Shown: positions 54,301 to 61,706, counted from the stretch's first letter. The stretch is DNA of 64,000 nucleotides from Bin127 sp965203505 (GCA_965203505.1 OZ241880.1:124001-188000); one strand, 5' to 3'. Notes: generated from the sequence alone by a model not told the origin. Numbers and translations are program-made.

Positions 54301-54786
54301 ATCACCGACAGCGTAGATGTCGTTCGCGCCTGGGACAGTAGGATCGGGGCTGGTGACAGCGGGGGCAGTAGTGACAGTGACGGCTGTAACATCTCCGTCG
54401 ACGAATGCTTGGATCGATGCCCGGTTTTCGTCGGTCTGGCTAGCGTGGTCGAAATCAAGCTGCGCGATCTCAATCCCCGACAATGGGGTACCGGGAGGCG
54501 TGGTCGTCGTGTCCGTGTCGGTCCTGGTTGGATCGCCCAACTGCCGTCCATCCTCAGTCGCATCGTTATCGACCTCTTTACCAAGCAAGACGTTGACGCG
54601 CTGCTCGCCAGTGAGCGCTGCCCACCAGGCCTTTGCGCGCACCTCGGCCGGGTCCGTCGTGGTCTGCGCAGTAGCCCTGTCGCCGGGCATAGAGATTGTG
54701 CTTATGACGACGGCGAAAACTGCCGACAAAGCCAGCATAACGCCCACCGCGTTCCAGTTCCTTATCAGTGATGTAGGGGATTTCAT
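51355..54786 (-). CDS. Large secreted, surface-anchored repeat protein
   Basis: A 1143-aa protein. Residues 1-41 are a signal peptide (LALSAVFAVVISTISM, cleaved near ATAQT). The first 620 residues contain five or six degenerate modules with a WW(D/A/E)-x(2)-L/M core followed by (M)RxAVGxDN and an Asp-rich stretch, for example VELWWDHMNCVEMRTAVGED. Then a bacterial Ig-like segment (MYQWLRDGDPISGATGSSY), a second beta domain (TPWEVEYTAPSSPGTYKITA) and a C-terminal anchor: PIPPETGGKAPTSN, one membrane helix and RRRERAEK. The PPETG/helix/basic tail order suggests sortase-type anchoring. Probably an adhesin or cell-surface layer protein. Confidence 0.85.
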   Translation of the reverse strand: MKSPTSLIRNWNAVGVMLALSAVFAVVISTISMPGDRATAQTTTDPAEVRAKAWWAALTGEQRVNVLLGKEVDNDATEDGRQLGDPTRTDTDTTTTPPGTPLSGIEIAQLDFDHASQTDENRASIQAFVDGDVTAVTVTTAPAVTSPDPTVPGANDIYAVGDHLDDTSDPPDGTTDKSVQNIRGFQSVELWWDHMNCVEMRTAVGEDNDALDLDGADNDLATTEDNESSVFCGMYSSLTGDDKARVDKVGKAILGIETLTASSATNSKAMMWWDSLDMPEPATDAVSERVAALYGDGAADEDVDDDDTNTADVDESMDNRIEQARAKYADLNDITKKLVNDRWTYIYHMGGMNDDDKDEVIYWWDSIGHTQRRIAVGVDNEPEGTPSAAGYSMDWDDLQTDPPAAAGKALQANAFTHGRAVLGLKALPDVAAWWATLNADQMVYVVYGNPPMRVAYDHDGDATNDDVTTVTDADKAVFQKPYDMLTGIVPDTDHLPAAITALLTRHAVPSAVDLNDDGDTTDTGVDHDNDATTDAIDEENYYSAKAIIDAIAMELFDPPAMLSAWVASDGSLVDAASGGSATTPTAPEDDNDFDWPYNTDNKPASVGDWWESTDCRVMRLAVGQDNQYLNAAVPDDATTTEVDESMDAETSIYCGHFVGSGDPARAEGAMGVLSKEAQERVEEVGMALLGLSEPGRPSFNEPAEGDPLIMGTAQVGATLKVDTSNIKDDDGIPEDSDGDKQFMYQWLRDGDPISGATGSSYVLTASDSGKTISVRVSFTDNERYPESRTSPASLATSPIVGSPGVISKIEEAIRGVTVSAGDKVVLSVMAYGLQGVQDQKLSAGMGLVWKEGDSSFDDNDPKTPWEVEYTAPSSPGTYKITASFANDGDCRPREKDGGEDMRDTLCTATFSVEVRRVSVQQPERPAPQNPPGEIPTILTDADGNQYEVFTPEGGGTFTGEGYSLTAGSGAIPNGEYIGIRVSDEGSASNAGMTHQRYTLGGNMYEVSAVDATSAVISSYALNSPATACLPLPDELRTNISDLAIVAINADDSLTILSASVRLGSGGTNVCGNLSSLPATLAVGSEGAPEAIPTATPEPTPIPPETGGKAPTSNAGLWALLLGAAIISFGTLLVVARRRERAEK

Positions 54787-55022
54787 CACGTTGCGTTTCC
54801 TTTACAAGCTTGACTTGTCGCCAGTCCGTCGTTAGCGGTTTCATGCGCGCGTGAATCTGAAACAAGCGCGTGCCATTCCGACTTACGCAAACATCATACC
54901 AGTGTACACAAAAGCGCGCAATACATCCGCGCGCCACTTTTCCCCAACATTCTATTGGACTTGCGAGGTGCCGACCTACATGGATGGACAGGATGGGCAG
55001 GATAGCCCCGAGGCGTCGGTTG

Positions 55023-55235
55023 GTAGGGGCAGGTTTGAAACCTGCCCCTACGTGCATCTGTCCGCCCGTGGCGGCCGGGCGGCCGGGTTGCCCCCGCTGT
55101 GCGGGGGAAATGTCCGAAGGACAAAGGGGGCGCGACGTCGCCTCGCCTGCCTGCCCCTCCTCCCATCCCCGTGCATACCCCGCTACTTGTGTCGGTCTTT
55201 TTGGGCTCGCGCCCCTTTCGTCCCACGAAAGGGGC
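55023..55235. repeat. Composite palindromic repeat, copy A
   Basis: Fills most of the 54790-55291 gap. In order: a 29-bp perfect palindrome GTAGGGGCAGGTTT/AAACCTGCCCCTAC (55023-55051), the CCCCCGC/GCGGGG module (55085-55134), GCATACCCCGCTACTTGTGT and the hairpin CCCCTTTCGTCCCACGAAAG with its last bases (to 55235). Copy B with the same order lies at 57162-57369. Confidence 0.92.
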
Positions 55236-55291
55236 AAAGAGGACGTTCATCCTTTGCGATATCCTACGAATCAGGTCATATATTTCACCCC

Positions 55292-55600
55292 ATGATCCCC
55301 CTGATCACAAACCACTTCGACGAACTGGTCGAAATCTGCCGACGACACCATGTCAAGCGCCTAGAAGTCTTCGGGTCTGCAGCCGTTGGCGATTTCAATC
55401 CCGAAAATAGCGATATCGACTTCCTAGTCGATTACCAGCTTTTGCCTCCCAGCCAACACGCCGACGCCTACTTCGGACTCCTCGAAGACCTCCAATCCCT
55501 CTTTGGCCGTTCAGTCGATCTCGTCGAAGACAAAGCAATCGACAATCCTTACTTCCGCGCATCCGTCGATGAGACTCGCCAACCCGTCTATGGACGCTGA
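55292..55600 (+). CDS. MNT-type nucleotidyltransferase (MntA-like antitoxin)
   Basis: A 102-aa minimal nucleotidyltransferase. VFGSAAVGDFNPENSDIDFL at about residues 26-45 is the GS-x(10)-DxD active site, and VDLVEDKAI near 80 the third Asp strand. Such proteins AMPylate and thereby silence their HEPN toxin partner. The next gene overlaps by 11 bases and encodes that partner. ATG at 55292 starts the domain; upstream open frame is repeat DNA. Confidence 0.92.
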   Translation: MIPLITNHFDELVEICRRHHVKRLEVFGSAAVGDFNPENSDIDFLVDYQLLPPSQHADAYFGLLEDLQSLFGRSVDLVEDKAIDNPYFRASVDETRQPVYGR

Positions 55601-55931
55601 ACTCAAGACCTACCTGGCGGACGTCAAACAAGCCGCGGAACGCATCATCGAGGTAACCCTCGACAAGTCGTTCGAGGAATTCGAGGGCGATTGGGTAGTG
55701 CGAGCCGCGGTGGAACGTCAATTCATCATCATCGGCGAAGCAACCAACGTCATCGCCTCCAGAGACGAGACAATCGCCGACCTTTTGGGTGACTACCCTC
55801 AAATTGTCGGCTTTCGCAACATCCTCGCCCATCAATACCGCGACGTCCTAGACCGGACCGTCTGGGGAATCATCGAAAACAACCTCCCTAACCTACTCCA
55901 CGAAGTCACCAACCTCCTCGAACAGCCCTGA
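55590..55931 (+). CDS. HepT-like HEPN-domain toxin (DUF86)
   Basis: A 113-aa all-helical HEPN RNase. MDAELKTYLADVKQAAERII opens the family, RQFIIIGEATNVI is the central helix, and FRNILAHQYRDV near residue 80 holds the Rx4-6H active site (Arg-Asn-Ile-Leu-Ala-His) plus the downstream Tyr that is adenylylated in characterised pairs. Start at 55590 overlaps the MNT stop (55600). The pair forms a HepT/MntA toxin-antitoxin unit set between dispersed palindromes. Confidence 0.92.
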   Translation: MDAELKTYLADVKQAAERIIEVTLDKSFEEFEGDWVVRAAVERQFIIIGEATNVIASRDETIADLLGDYPQIVGFRNILAHQYRDVLDRTVWGIIENNLPNLLHEVTNLLEQP

Positions 55932-55939
55932 ACCACCGT

Positions 55940-56147
55940 CCCCTTTCGCCCGGCGAAAGGGGACGCGGAGCGAAGCGAACGCAGGGGTATGCCCGGGGAG
56001 GACGCGGCGGCATGGTTGAGGACGCGCTGGTCGTTTGGCTGGTAGGGGCAGGTTTGAAACCTGCCCCTACATGCATCTGGTTGGCGCGGCCAGGTACGGG
56101 TTTCCCCCGCTCCGCGGGGGAAATGTCCGAAGGACAAAGGGGGCGCG
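55940..56147. repeat. Palindromic repeat cluster after the MNT-HEPN pair
   Basis: CCCCTTTCG/CGAAAGGGG hairpin with GCGAAGCGAACGCAGGGGTATG tail (55940-55998), a 93-bp block starting GGCATGGTTGAGGACGCGCT (56011-56103) that includes the 29-bp palindrome (56042-56070), and the CCCCCGC module (56098-56147). The block recurs almost unchanged at 57130-57222. Confidence 0.9.
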
Positions 56148-56162
56148 TCGCCACCTCGCCCA

Positions 56163-56390
56163 CTACGCACTCAACGGCACTATGCGTTCCTTGGCAAGTT
56201 CAGCGCCGTAGCGTAAAGCCGCCTCGACCGCATCGGCAGAAACCGAAGGGTAACTCTCGACTATCTCCTCGACGGTTAATCCGGCTGCAAGATTGTCGAG
56301 GATGACCGAAACCATCACCCGCGTGCCGGTGACACAAGCCTGACCATGACACACGTTGGGATCAACCGATATATGCTCGTGCCAACTCAC
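56163..56390 (-). CDS. DUF433-domain protein (antitoxin-like)
   Basis: A 75-aa protein. ISVDPNVCHGQACVTGTRV then VILDNLAAGLTVEEIVESYP is the complete DUF433 signature, a helix-turn-helix-like domain frequently encoded beside PIN-type toxins. No toxin gene is adjacent here, so it is an orphan or has lost its partner. GTG start at 56390 with GAGGA six bases upstream. Confidence 0.88.
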   Translation of the reverse strand: MSWHEHISVDPNVCHGQACVTGTRVMVSVILDNLAAGLTVEEIVESYPSVSADAVEAALRYGAELAKERIVPLSA

Positions 56391-56488
56391 AATTCCTCAC
56401 TCGCGACATGCTTGCCTGCGCTAAATATTATCCCAACACCCCATCTACACCCTGTCCTGCGAGATAGCGACGCAGAGGCCGGGCGGCT

Positions 56489-56569
56489 GGGTTGCCCCCG
56501 CTGTGCGGGGGAAATGTGCCACGCAGAGTAACTACGGCTACGACGTGGCAGAAGGACGAAGGGGGCGCG
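56489..56569 (+). repeat. CCCCCGC module interrupted by a GTGCCACG/CGTGGCA insertion
   Basis: The GGGTTGCCCCCGCTGTGCGG module breaks after AAATGT and resumes with AGAAGGACGAAGGGGGCGCG; between them is GCCACGCAGAGTAACTACGG then CTACGACGTGGC, itself an inverted repeat. The degenerate copy at 3808-3845 contains the start of the same insertion. Shows that the modules nest inside each other. The rest of 56391-56632 shows nothing recognisable. Confidence 0.75.
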
Positions 56570-56632
56570 ACGTCGGCAAGCAATCGCCCCTACGAGATGT
56601 CTGCAAACCTCCCAAAAGGGAGCGAGTGTAGT

Positions 56633-56839
56633 TCAGCTCCAGAATCTCACGATCGCTGCGATGATGGCCGTTGCGACGCTCATACTCCCAATCATCAAAC
56701 CGCCCAATTGCCACTTTGCCCGTTCTAGGTCCGACTTCACCCGCTCAAGGTCAGCTTTCGTCGCCAAATGACGCAATTCAGTCCGAAATTCAACTTCAAG
56801 CGTGGTCATCCGACTTTCAACATCTTCCCCAGTTGCCAT
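56633..56839 (-). CDS. Small coiled-coil, single-pass membrane protein
   Basis: A 68-aa protein: an acidic, heptad-like helix (VEFRTELRHLATKADLERVK) followed by one hydrophobic C-terminal helix (GLMIGSMSVATAIIAAIVRF). Resembles the short DUF1640-like or phage-associated coiled-coil proteins that are spread through many bacterial genomes. A truncated relative lies at 7989-8135. Both are next to the palindromic repeats. Function unknown. Confidence 0.65.
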   Translation of the reverse strand: MATGEDVESRMTTLEVEFRTELRHLATKADLERVKSDLERAKWQLGGLMIGSMSVATAIIAAIVRFWS

Positions 56840-56956
56840 GATTTAAACCCCACAAATTTGATAGTTAAGGTTGACGATCAGCGTCAACAGTAATCATACA
56901 CACCCAGCCAACCCCGCACCGCCAATCCCTCGTAGTCGCCCGGGGAGGTGCATCCG

Positions 56957-57369
56957 GATTTCCCCCGCTATGCGGGGGAAATGTCCGAAGGACAAAGGGG
57001 GCGCGACGTGGCAGAAGGAAAGGGTGCGCGAGCCTCCTGCCCCTTTCGCCGGGGGCTGTCCCCTTTCGCCCAGCGAAAGGGGCGCGCACGAGCGAAGCGA
57101 ACGCAGGGGATGCCCGGGGCGGACAGGCGGCATGGTTGAGGACGCGCTGGTCGTTTGGCTGGTAGGGGCAGGTTTGAAACCTGCCCCTACATGCATCTGG
57201 TTGGCGCGGTCAGGTACGGGTTGCCCCCGCTGTGCGGGGGAAATGTCCGAAGGACAAAGGGGGCGCGACGTCGCCTCGCCTGCCTGCCCCTCCTCCCTGC
57301 CCCGCGCATACCCCGCTACTTGTGTCGGTCTTTTTGGGCTCGCGCCCCTTTCGTCCCACGAAAGGGGCA
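56957..57369. repeat. Composite palindromic repeat cluster, includes copy B
   Basis: Occupies most of the 56840-57420 gap: CCCCCGC module (about 56957-57005), CCCCTTTCG/CGAAAGGGG hairpin (about 57060-57083) with the GCGAAGCGAACGCAGGGGAT tail, the GGCATGGTTGAGGACGCGCT block (57130-57222), and the 29-bp palindrome, module and CCCCTTTCGTCCCACGAAAG hairpin of copy B (57162-57369). No coding potential beyond chance frames. Confidence 0.92.
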
Positions 57370-57420
57370 GGGTTTTGCAACGGTCTCCTCGTGGGTGAGG
57401 GGAGGGGGAAGTATCGGCGA

Positions 57421-58602
57421 TCAGGCGCGTCCTCGGTATTGCCAGTCGCGGATCCATTCTTGGGGGATGTCGATGCCGAAGCCGGGGGCGTCGGATGGAG
57501 TCACGTAGCCGTCCTTGGCTATGGCTTGGCCGGGGAAGCGGGCGACTTCTTCGAGGGGGATGCCGGGGGGCGATCCGGTCCAGTATTCGGCGATTGGCAT
57601 TTCGGGGGCGGCCATTGAGACGTGTTGTCCCCAAGGGGTGCCGCCGCCGCCGTGGGGGATGGTCTGGATTCCGGCGGTTTCGGCGATGGTGTAGACCTTC
57701 ATAGTCTCGGTGACGCCGCCGCTCCATCCGATGTCGGGCTGTACGATGTCGATGGCGCGGCGCTCGATGAGCTGGGCGAAGGCGTGTCGGCCGCGGTGGT
57801 CTTCGCCGGTTGCGAGGGGTATCCAGGTGATGCTGCGCTTGAGTTCCGCGTGACCTTCGATGTCGTGAGGCGGGAGCGGTTCTTCTAGCCATCGAAGGTT
57901 GTAGGGGCGGAGCCGTTCGGCGAGTCGGAGGGTGAACTCGACGTTGAAGGACATCACGGGGTTGATCATCAATTCGGCGCGGTCGCCGACGAATTCACGT
58001 GATTTGGCGACGTGTTCTTCGATGAGGTGCAGTCCTTCGTCGCCTTGGGAGTAGTGCGCGGGGTTGGTGATCTTGAAACGAGTGAAACCGAGTTCTTGGA
58101 ACCAGTCGAGGTCGTCGCCGGTGGCGTAGAGCGGTATCTTGTCGCGGACGGGTCCTCCGAGGAGTTCGTAGACGGGTCTTTGGAGAAGTTTGCCTTTGAG
58201 GTCCCAGAGTGCGATGTCCACGCCAGACATGGCGGTTGCGACGATTCCAGCGAGGCCGTGTCGGTGTCCGGCGCGCATTACGAGGTCGTTCATGAGCTCG
58301 ATGGCCATGCAGTTCTGGCCTTCGATGAGCGGCGCGATGACGTGGTCGATGTAGGATGCGACAGGTTGTCCGAAAGAGCAATGACCGAGGCCGTATGTGC
58401 CGTCTTCGGCGATGGCTTGGACCCATACTTCGGATAGTCCGCGGTGTCCGGGCATCTCTTGTGGGAAGCGGGAGTATTGGGGGTAGAAGTTGATTGGCAT
58501 TGCGCGCGGCGATTTGGTGGGCCATGGGGCGCGGCGCGCTGGGGTTTTGGGTTTACGCGGCGGGATGTCGACGTGGACAGCGCGGAGGGATTTGAGTTTC
58601 AT
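57421..58602 (-). CDS. Enolase-superfamily protein, L-rhamnonate-dehydratase-like with altered metal ligand
   Basis: A 393-aa protein. YNLRWLEEPLPPHDIEGHAE near residue 237, LATGEDHRGRHAF near 268, IDIVQPDIGWSGGVTE near 288 and TIPHGGGG near 318 closely follow the RhmD pattern, so dehydration of rhamnonate or a similar 6-deoxy sugar acid is the best guess. At the position of the first Mg-binding Asp the text reads LMINPVMS, where RhmD has LDCWMS: Asp appears replaced by Asn. Activity may be changed. GAGGA precedes the ATG; a dispersed hairpin lies directly upstream. Confidence 0.88.
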   Translation of the reverse strand: MKLKSLRAVHVDIPPRKPKTPARRAPWPTKSPRAMPINFYPQYSRFPQEMPGHRGLSEVWVQAIAEDGTYGLGHCSFGQPVASYIDHVIAPLIEGQNCMAIELMNDLVMRAGHRHGLAGIVATAMSGVDIALWDLKGKLLQRPVYELLGGPVRDKIPLYATGDDLDWFQELGFTRFKITNPAHYSQGDEGLHLIEEHVAKSREFVGDRAELMINPVMSFNVEFTLRLAERLRPYNLRWLEEPLPPHDIEGHAELKRSITWIPLATGEDHRGRHAFAQLIERRAIDIVQPDIGWSGGVTETMKVYTIAETAGIQTIPHGGGGTPWGQHVSMAAPEMPIAEYWTGSPPGIPLEEVARFPGQAIAKDGYVTPSDAPGFGIDIPQEWIRDWQYRGRA

Positions 58603-58613
58603 CTTCGTCCTCT

Positions 58614-58639
58614 GGATTCCGGCTTTCGCCGGAATGATG
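58614..58639. repeat. Dispersed hairpin GGATTCCGG-CTTTCG-CCGGAATGA, second copy
   Basis: Same unit as at 24565-24592. It fills the 58-bp gap between the start of the rhamnonate-dehydratase-like gene and the stop of nudC, so it lies within the likely operon. Confidence 0.8.
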
Positions 58640-58660
58640 TGGTTTCTGTTGCGAAAGTGG

Positions 58661-59680
58661 CTAACTTGTACGGAAATTGCCTGCTTTTCCGGTGGCCCAT
58701 GCTTTGATGAGGTGGTGGGCGATTGCGATGGGTCCTGGCACGCGTAGGTCGTCGTTTTTTTCGGCTAGGGCTAGTAGGACTTCCTCGCGGTCCCACCAGC
58801 GGACGTCGGTCATCTCGAATTCGTCGATGTCGACGTCGGTAGTGAGGGCTTCGCAGTGGCTGCCGATCATGAGTGACGAAGGGAATGGCCAGGGTTGTGT
58901 GGAGTGGTATTGGACGCGGCCGACCCGAATGCCAGCTTCTTCCCAAACTTCTCGGCGGACAGCTTCTTCCATCGACTCGCCGTGGTCCATGAATCCGGCG
59001 AGGGCTGAGTACATCTTCATGGCGCTGAGACGTCCGGCGGATTGTCCGAGGATGCATCGGTCTCCGTCGGTGACGACGGTGATGATGACGGGATCGGTGC
59101 GCGGGAAGTGTTGGGCGTTGCAGCCCGCGCACTGGCGCATCAGACCACCGCGTCGCATCTCGGTGGGATCGCCGCATCGTGCGCAGAATTGGTGTGTGGA
59201 GTGCCATCCGAGGTTGGCGCGGGCTTGGGAGAGGATGCCGGTTTCGGCGCCGGAGATGATCATTGCGGATTCGCGGGCGTCGCAGAGTTGGAGGCCGAGC
59301 CTGGAGGATTCTGAATCGGGGATCTGGTCGGAGCCGTGACGGGCGCTGCCCTTGACGTTCCACGCGACCAAGGGGTTTCCTTGGTCGTCGACTCCTAGGA
59401 AGGATGCGAGGTTGGGTTCGGTTCCGACGAGTTGGTGTGCCGTTTTGTAGTTGATCCAGCCGAGATTGGCGGCTGTGTCGTCGGTGTTGGTGATTAGGGG
59501 ATCGAGGCCGGCAAGGATGAGGACTTGGGTGTTGTCCGAGCGCATGAGGTGTGCGATCTCGGATTCGTCTCTTCTGAGTGCGTCGCCTCGATCGATGGGG
59601 TTTCCAGCGAAGGTGTGAGGAGTCTCTATTCGGTTCAAGATTCTTGTGCCGATCTCGATTCTTGGCCGATTTCCAAACAT
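58661..59680 (-). CDS. nudC: NADH pyrophosphatase (Nudix)
   Basis: A 339-aa Nudix hydrolase cleaving NADH to NMNH and AMP, and decapping NAD-capped RNA. The zinc ribbon CARCGDPTEMRRGG...CAGC lies near residues 175-195, the Nudix box GFMDHGESMEEAVRREVWEE near 240-260, and the NADH-specific SQPWPFPxS(L)M motif as STQPWPFPSSLM just after. Starting at 59680 (MFGNRPRIEIG) gives normal family length; the open frame extends upstream but through the 5' region of the divergent M28 gene. Confidence 0.94.
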   Translation of the reverse strand: MFGNRPRIEIGTRILNRIETPHTFAGNPIDRGDALRRDESEIAHLMRSDNTQVLILAGLDPLITNTDDTAANLGWINYKTAHQLVGTEPNLASFLGVDDQGNPLVAWNVKGSARHGSDQIPDSESSRLGLQLCDARESAMIISGAETGILSQARANLGWHSTHQFCARCGDPTEMRRGGLMRQCAGCNAQHFPRTDPVIITVVTDGDRCILGQSAGRLSAMKMYSALAGFMDHGESMEEAVRREVWEEAGIRVGRVQYHSTQPWPFPSSLMIGSHCEALTTDVDIDEFEMTDVRWWDREEVLLALAEKNDDLRVPGPIAIAHHLIKAWATGKAGNFRTS

Positions 59681-59735
59681 CACTTTACCCGCGTTCGTAT
59701 GAGGATTCAGCGTCTTGATAATTGAAAGTGTTCGG

Positions 59736-61223
59736 ATGATGACTCGATCGATAAAATTCGCCGGAATTCTGCTAGCCGCTCTTGCCGCGGCGATGGCGGT
59801 TGTACCGTTGGCTTGCTCGGCGGAGGATGTTGCGACGGCGACGTTAGCGCCTACTGCCGCGTCGGTGGTGGTCGTTGAGCCGACAGCGACGGTTCCTCCG
59901 GCACCGATTCCAACGGCGACATCGACCGTAATTCCTACCGCCACGTCGACTCCTGCTCCGACGGCCGCGTCAACTTTGACGGCAACATCTGAAGTGGACG
60001 ACGCGGGCGTCGATTTACATGCATTGGAGCGCCGGGTATTTGATTTGACTTTGATGTTGGCGGAGGAATTGAGCCCTCGTCAAAGCGCGACAGAGGAGGA
60101 GTTGAGGGCCGCGGAGTATCTGTTGAAGGAGATAACGCGGTTGGGGTACGATACTGCGCTCCAAGATTTCGAGGTGACCGAAGCGTGGGGTTCTGGCAGG
60201 TTGGAGATCTTGCCGGAGGCCGAAAGCGGAGAGCCGAATGTGAAGTTCAGTCGTGAGGATGGAGAGACGGAGCGGATATATTTCCTTCCTTTCAATCCAT
60301 TGAAATCGGGGATTGTCGAGGGTGAAATGGTTGCAGCTGGTCTTGGATACGACGAGGACTTCGAGGGGATCGATGTTGACGGCAAGATCGCGTTGGTCGG
60401 GCGTGGCGATGTCAGTTTTGAGGAGAAGGAGACGAATGCCGCAAAGAATGGCGCGGTTGGTGTCGTGGTCTATAACAATGAGCCACGGTTTTACTTCGGT
60501 GGTCGATTGGATCAGGAGCCGGATATCTTCGCTGGCGGGATACCAAAGGAGGATGGCGAGCTTTTGTTTGACGCGCTTGAAGACGGAGAGACGATCAATG
60601 CTGAATTGATGGTGTACCCGCTGGGCAATGGGCCTTCTCGCAACGTGATCGCTGAGTTGAACAACGATATCCACGATGATCAGGTGGTGTTGATCGGCGC
60701 GCATTACGACACGACGCCTTGGACTCAGGGTGCGAACGACAATGGAAGTGGTATTGCGGCGGCTTGGGTATTGGCACAAGAATTGGCAGATGACGAATTG
60801 CCGTTTGATTTGCGGTTCGTGTTTTTCGGTTCAGAGGAGACGGGGTTGCACGGCAGTACTCACTACGTAGAGGAATTGGCATTGGCGGAGTTGAACAGGA
60901 TCGAGGCGATGATCAATTTGGATGTGGTTGCGACTGGTGAGTTGTCGGCGTTTGGCACCGAACCGTTGATAACGTATGTCAGCGAGGCAGCGGCGGAGTT
61001 CGATTTCGACGTGGATACTTCAGCTGGATTGGACGGAGCGTCATCGGATCACTCGCCGTTTGAGGAGAGAGATGTTCCGTTTGTGATGGTTTATGCGGAT
61101 GATCTGAGGTTCATCAACCATCCGGACGATGTCATCGAGCATCTTGATTCTGAGCCGATCGGGCAGACCGTCGCGGTTGTGCTCGGCGTAATTGAACGAC
61201 TGGCGGATAGCATCGAGCCATGA
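59736..61223 (+). CDS. M28-family aminopeptidase lipoprotein with PA domain
   Basis: A 495-aa exported zinc peptidase. The signal peptide ends in a lipobox (VVPLACSAED, Cys about 27), followed by a Thr/Ala/Pro-rich linker (TATSTVIPTATSTPAPTAAS) typical of surface lipoproteins. A protease-associated domain lies about 150-290. The M28 site has VLIGAHYDTTPW (His, Asp), GANDNGSG, FGSEETGLHGS (Glu pair), INLDVV and SDHSPF. Likely digests extracellular peptides. ATG at 59736 or 59739. The last four bases overlap the folB start. Confidence 0.92.
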   Translation: MMTRSIKFAGILLAALAAAMAVVPLACSAEDVATATLAPTAASVVVVEPTATVPPAPIPTATSTVIPTATSTPAPTAASTLTATSEVDDAGVDLHALERRVFDLTLMLAEELSPRQSATEEELRAAEYLLKEITRLGYDTALQDFEVTEAWGSGRLEILPEAESGEPNVKFSREDGETERIYFLPFNPLKSGIVEGEMVAAGLGYDEDFEGIDVDGKIALVGRGDVSFEEKETNAAKNGAVGVVVYNNEPRFYFGGRLDQEPDIFAGGIPKEDGELLFDALEDGETINAELMVYPLGNGPSRNVIAELNNDIHDDQVVLIGAHYDTTPWTQGANDNGSGIAAAWVLAQELADDELPFDLRFVFFGSEETGLHGSTHYVEELALAELNRIEAMINLDVVATGELSAFGTEPLITYVSEAAAEFDFDVDTSAGLDGASSDHSPFEERDVPFVMVYADDLRFINHPDDVIEHLDSEPIGQTVAVVLGVIERLADSIEP

Positions 61224-61606
61224 CGAGATCCAGTTCAGGAGACGCTCGAGACCGGTTGGTAATCCGCGGATTGGAGTTGCGTTGCGTGGTAGGCGTTGAG
61301 GAGTGGGAGCGTCGGATGGCGCAGCGGGTTGTTGTGGATATCGAGTTGCGGGGAGATTTCTCGGCGGCGGCTAAGTCGGATGATTTGACGGATGCGGTGG
61401 ATTATCGTGTGCCGTGTGTCGAAGCGGCGAGGTTGGCGGCGGATGGTGAGTATGTGTTGGTCGAGACTTTGGCGGATCGGATCGCTAGGGCGGTTTTGGG
61501 GGTGCACGATTGTGTCGAGGGAGTGACTGTTTCGGTGTTTAAACCATTGGCGCTGGCGGGATTTGGGAAGGCGGAGGCGAGGGTGGAGGTTAGGCGGGGG
61601 CGGTAG
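61220..61606 (+). CDS. folB: Dihydroneopterin aldolase-like protein
   Basis: A 128-aa protein for the folate pathway step that splits dihydroneopterin. LVIRGLELRCVVGVEEWERR (residues 13-32) and DDLTDAVDYRV near 54, then VETLADRIARAVL near 80 with its conserved Glu, and VFKPLALAGFGKAEARVEVR at the end match FolB, though the usual Lys of the catalytic site is not obvious beyond KP. ATG overlaps the peptidase stop (ATGA), coupling two functionally unrelated genes. Folate supply would suit metF at 43 kb. Confidence 0.9.
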   Translation: MTRSSSGDARDRLVIRGLELRCVVGVEEWERRMAQRVVVDIELRGDFSAAAKSDDLTDAVDYRVPCVEAARLAADGEYVLVETLADRIARAVLGVHDCVEGVTVSVFKPLALAGFGKAEARVEVRRGR

Positions 61607-61706
61607 GTTTCGCCATTTGTAGGGGATGAAGTGGGTTTGGTGGGTTAGGGTTCGATAGCGGGTGTTTGGGATCATCGGAGGACATGTATAGCAGATATGA
61701 GATATT

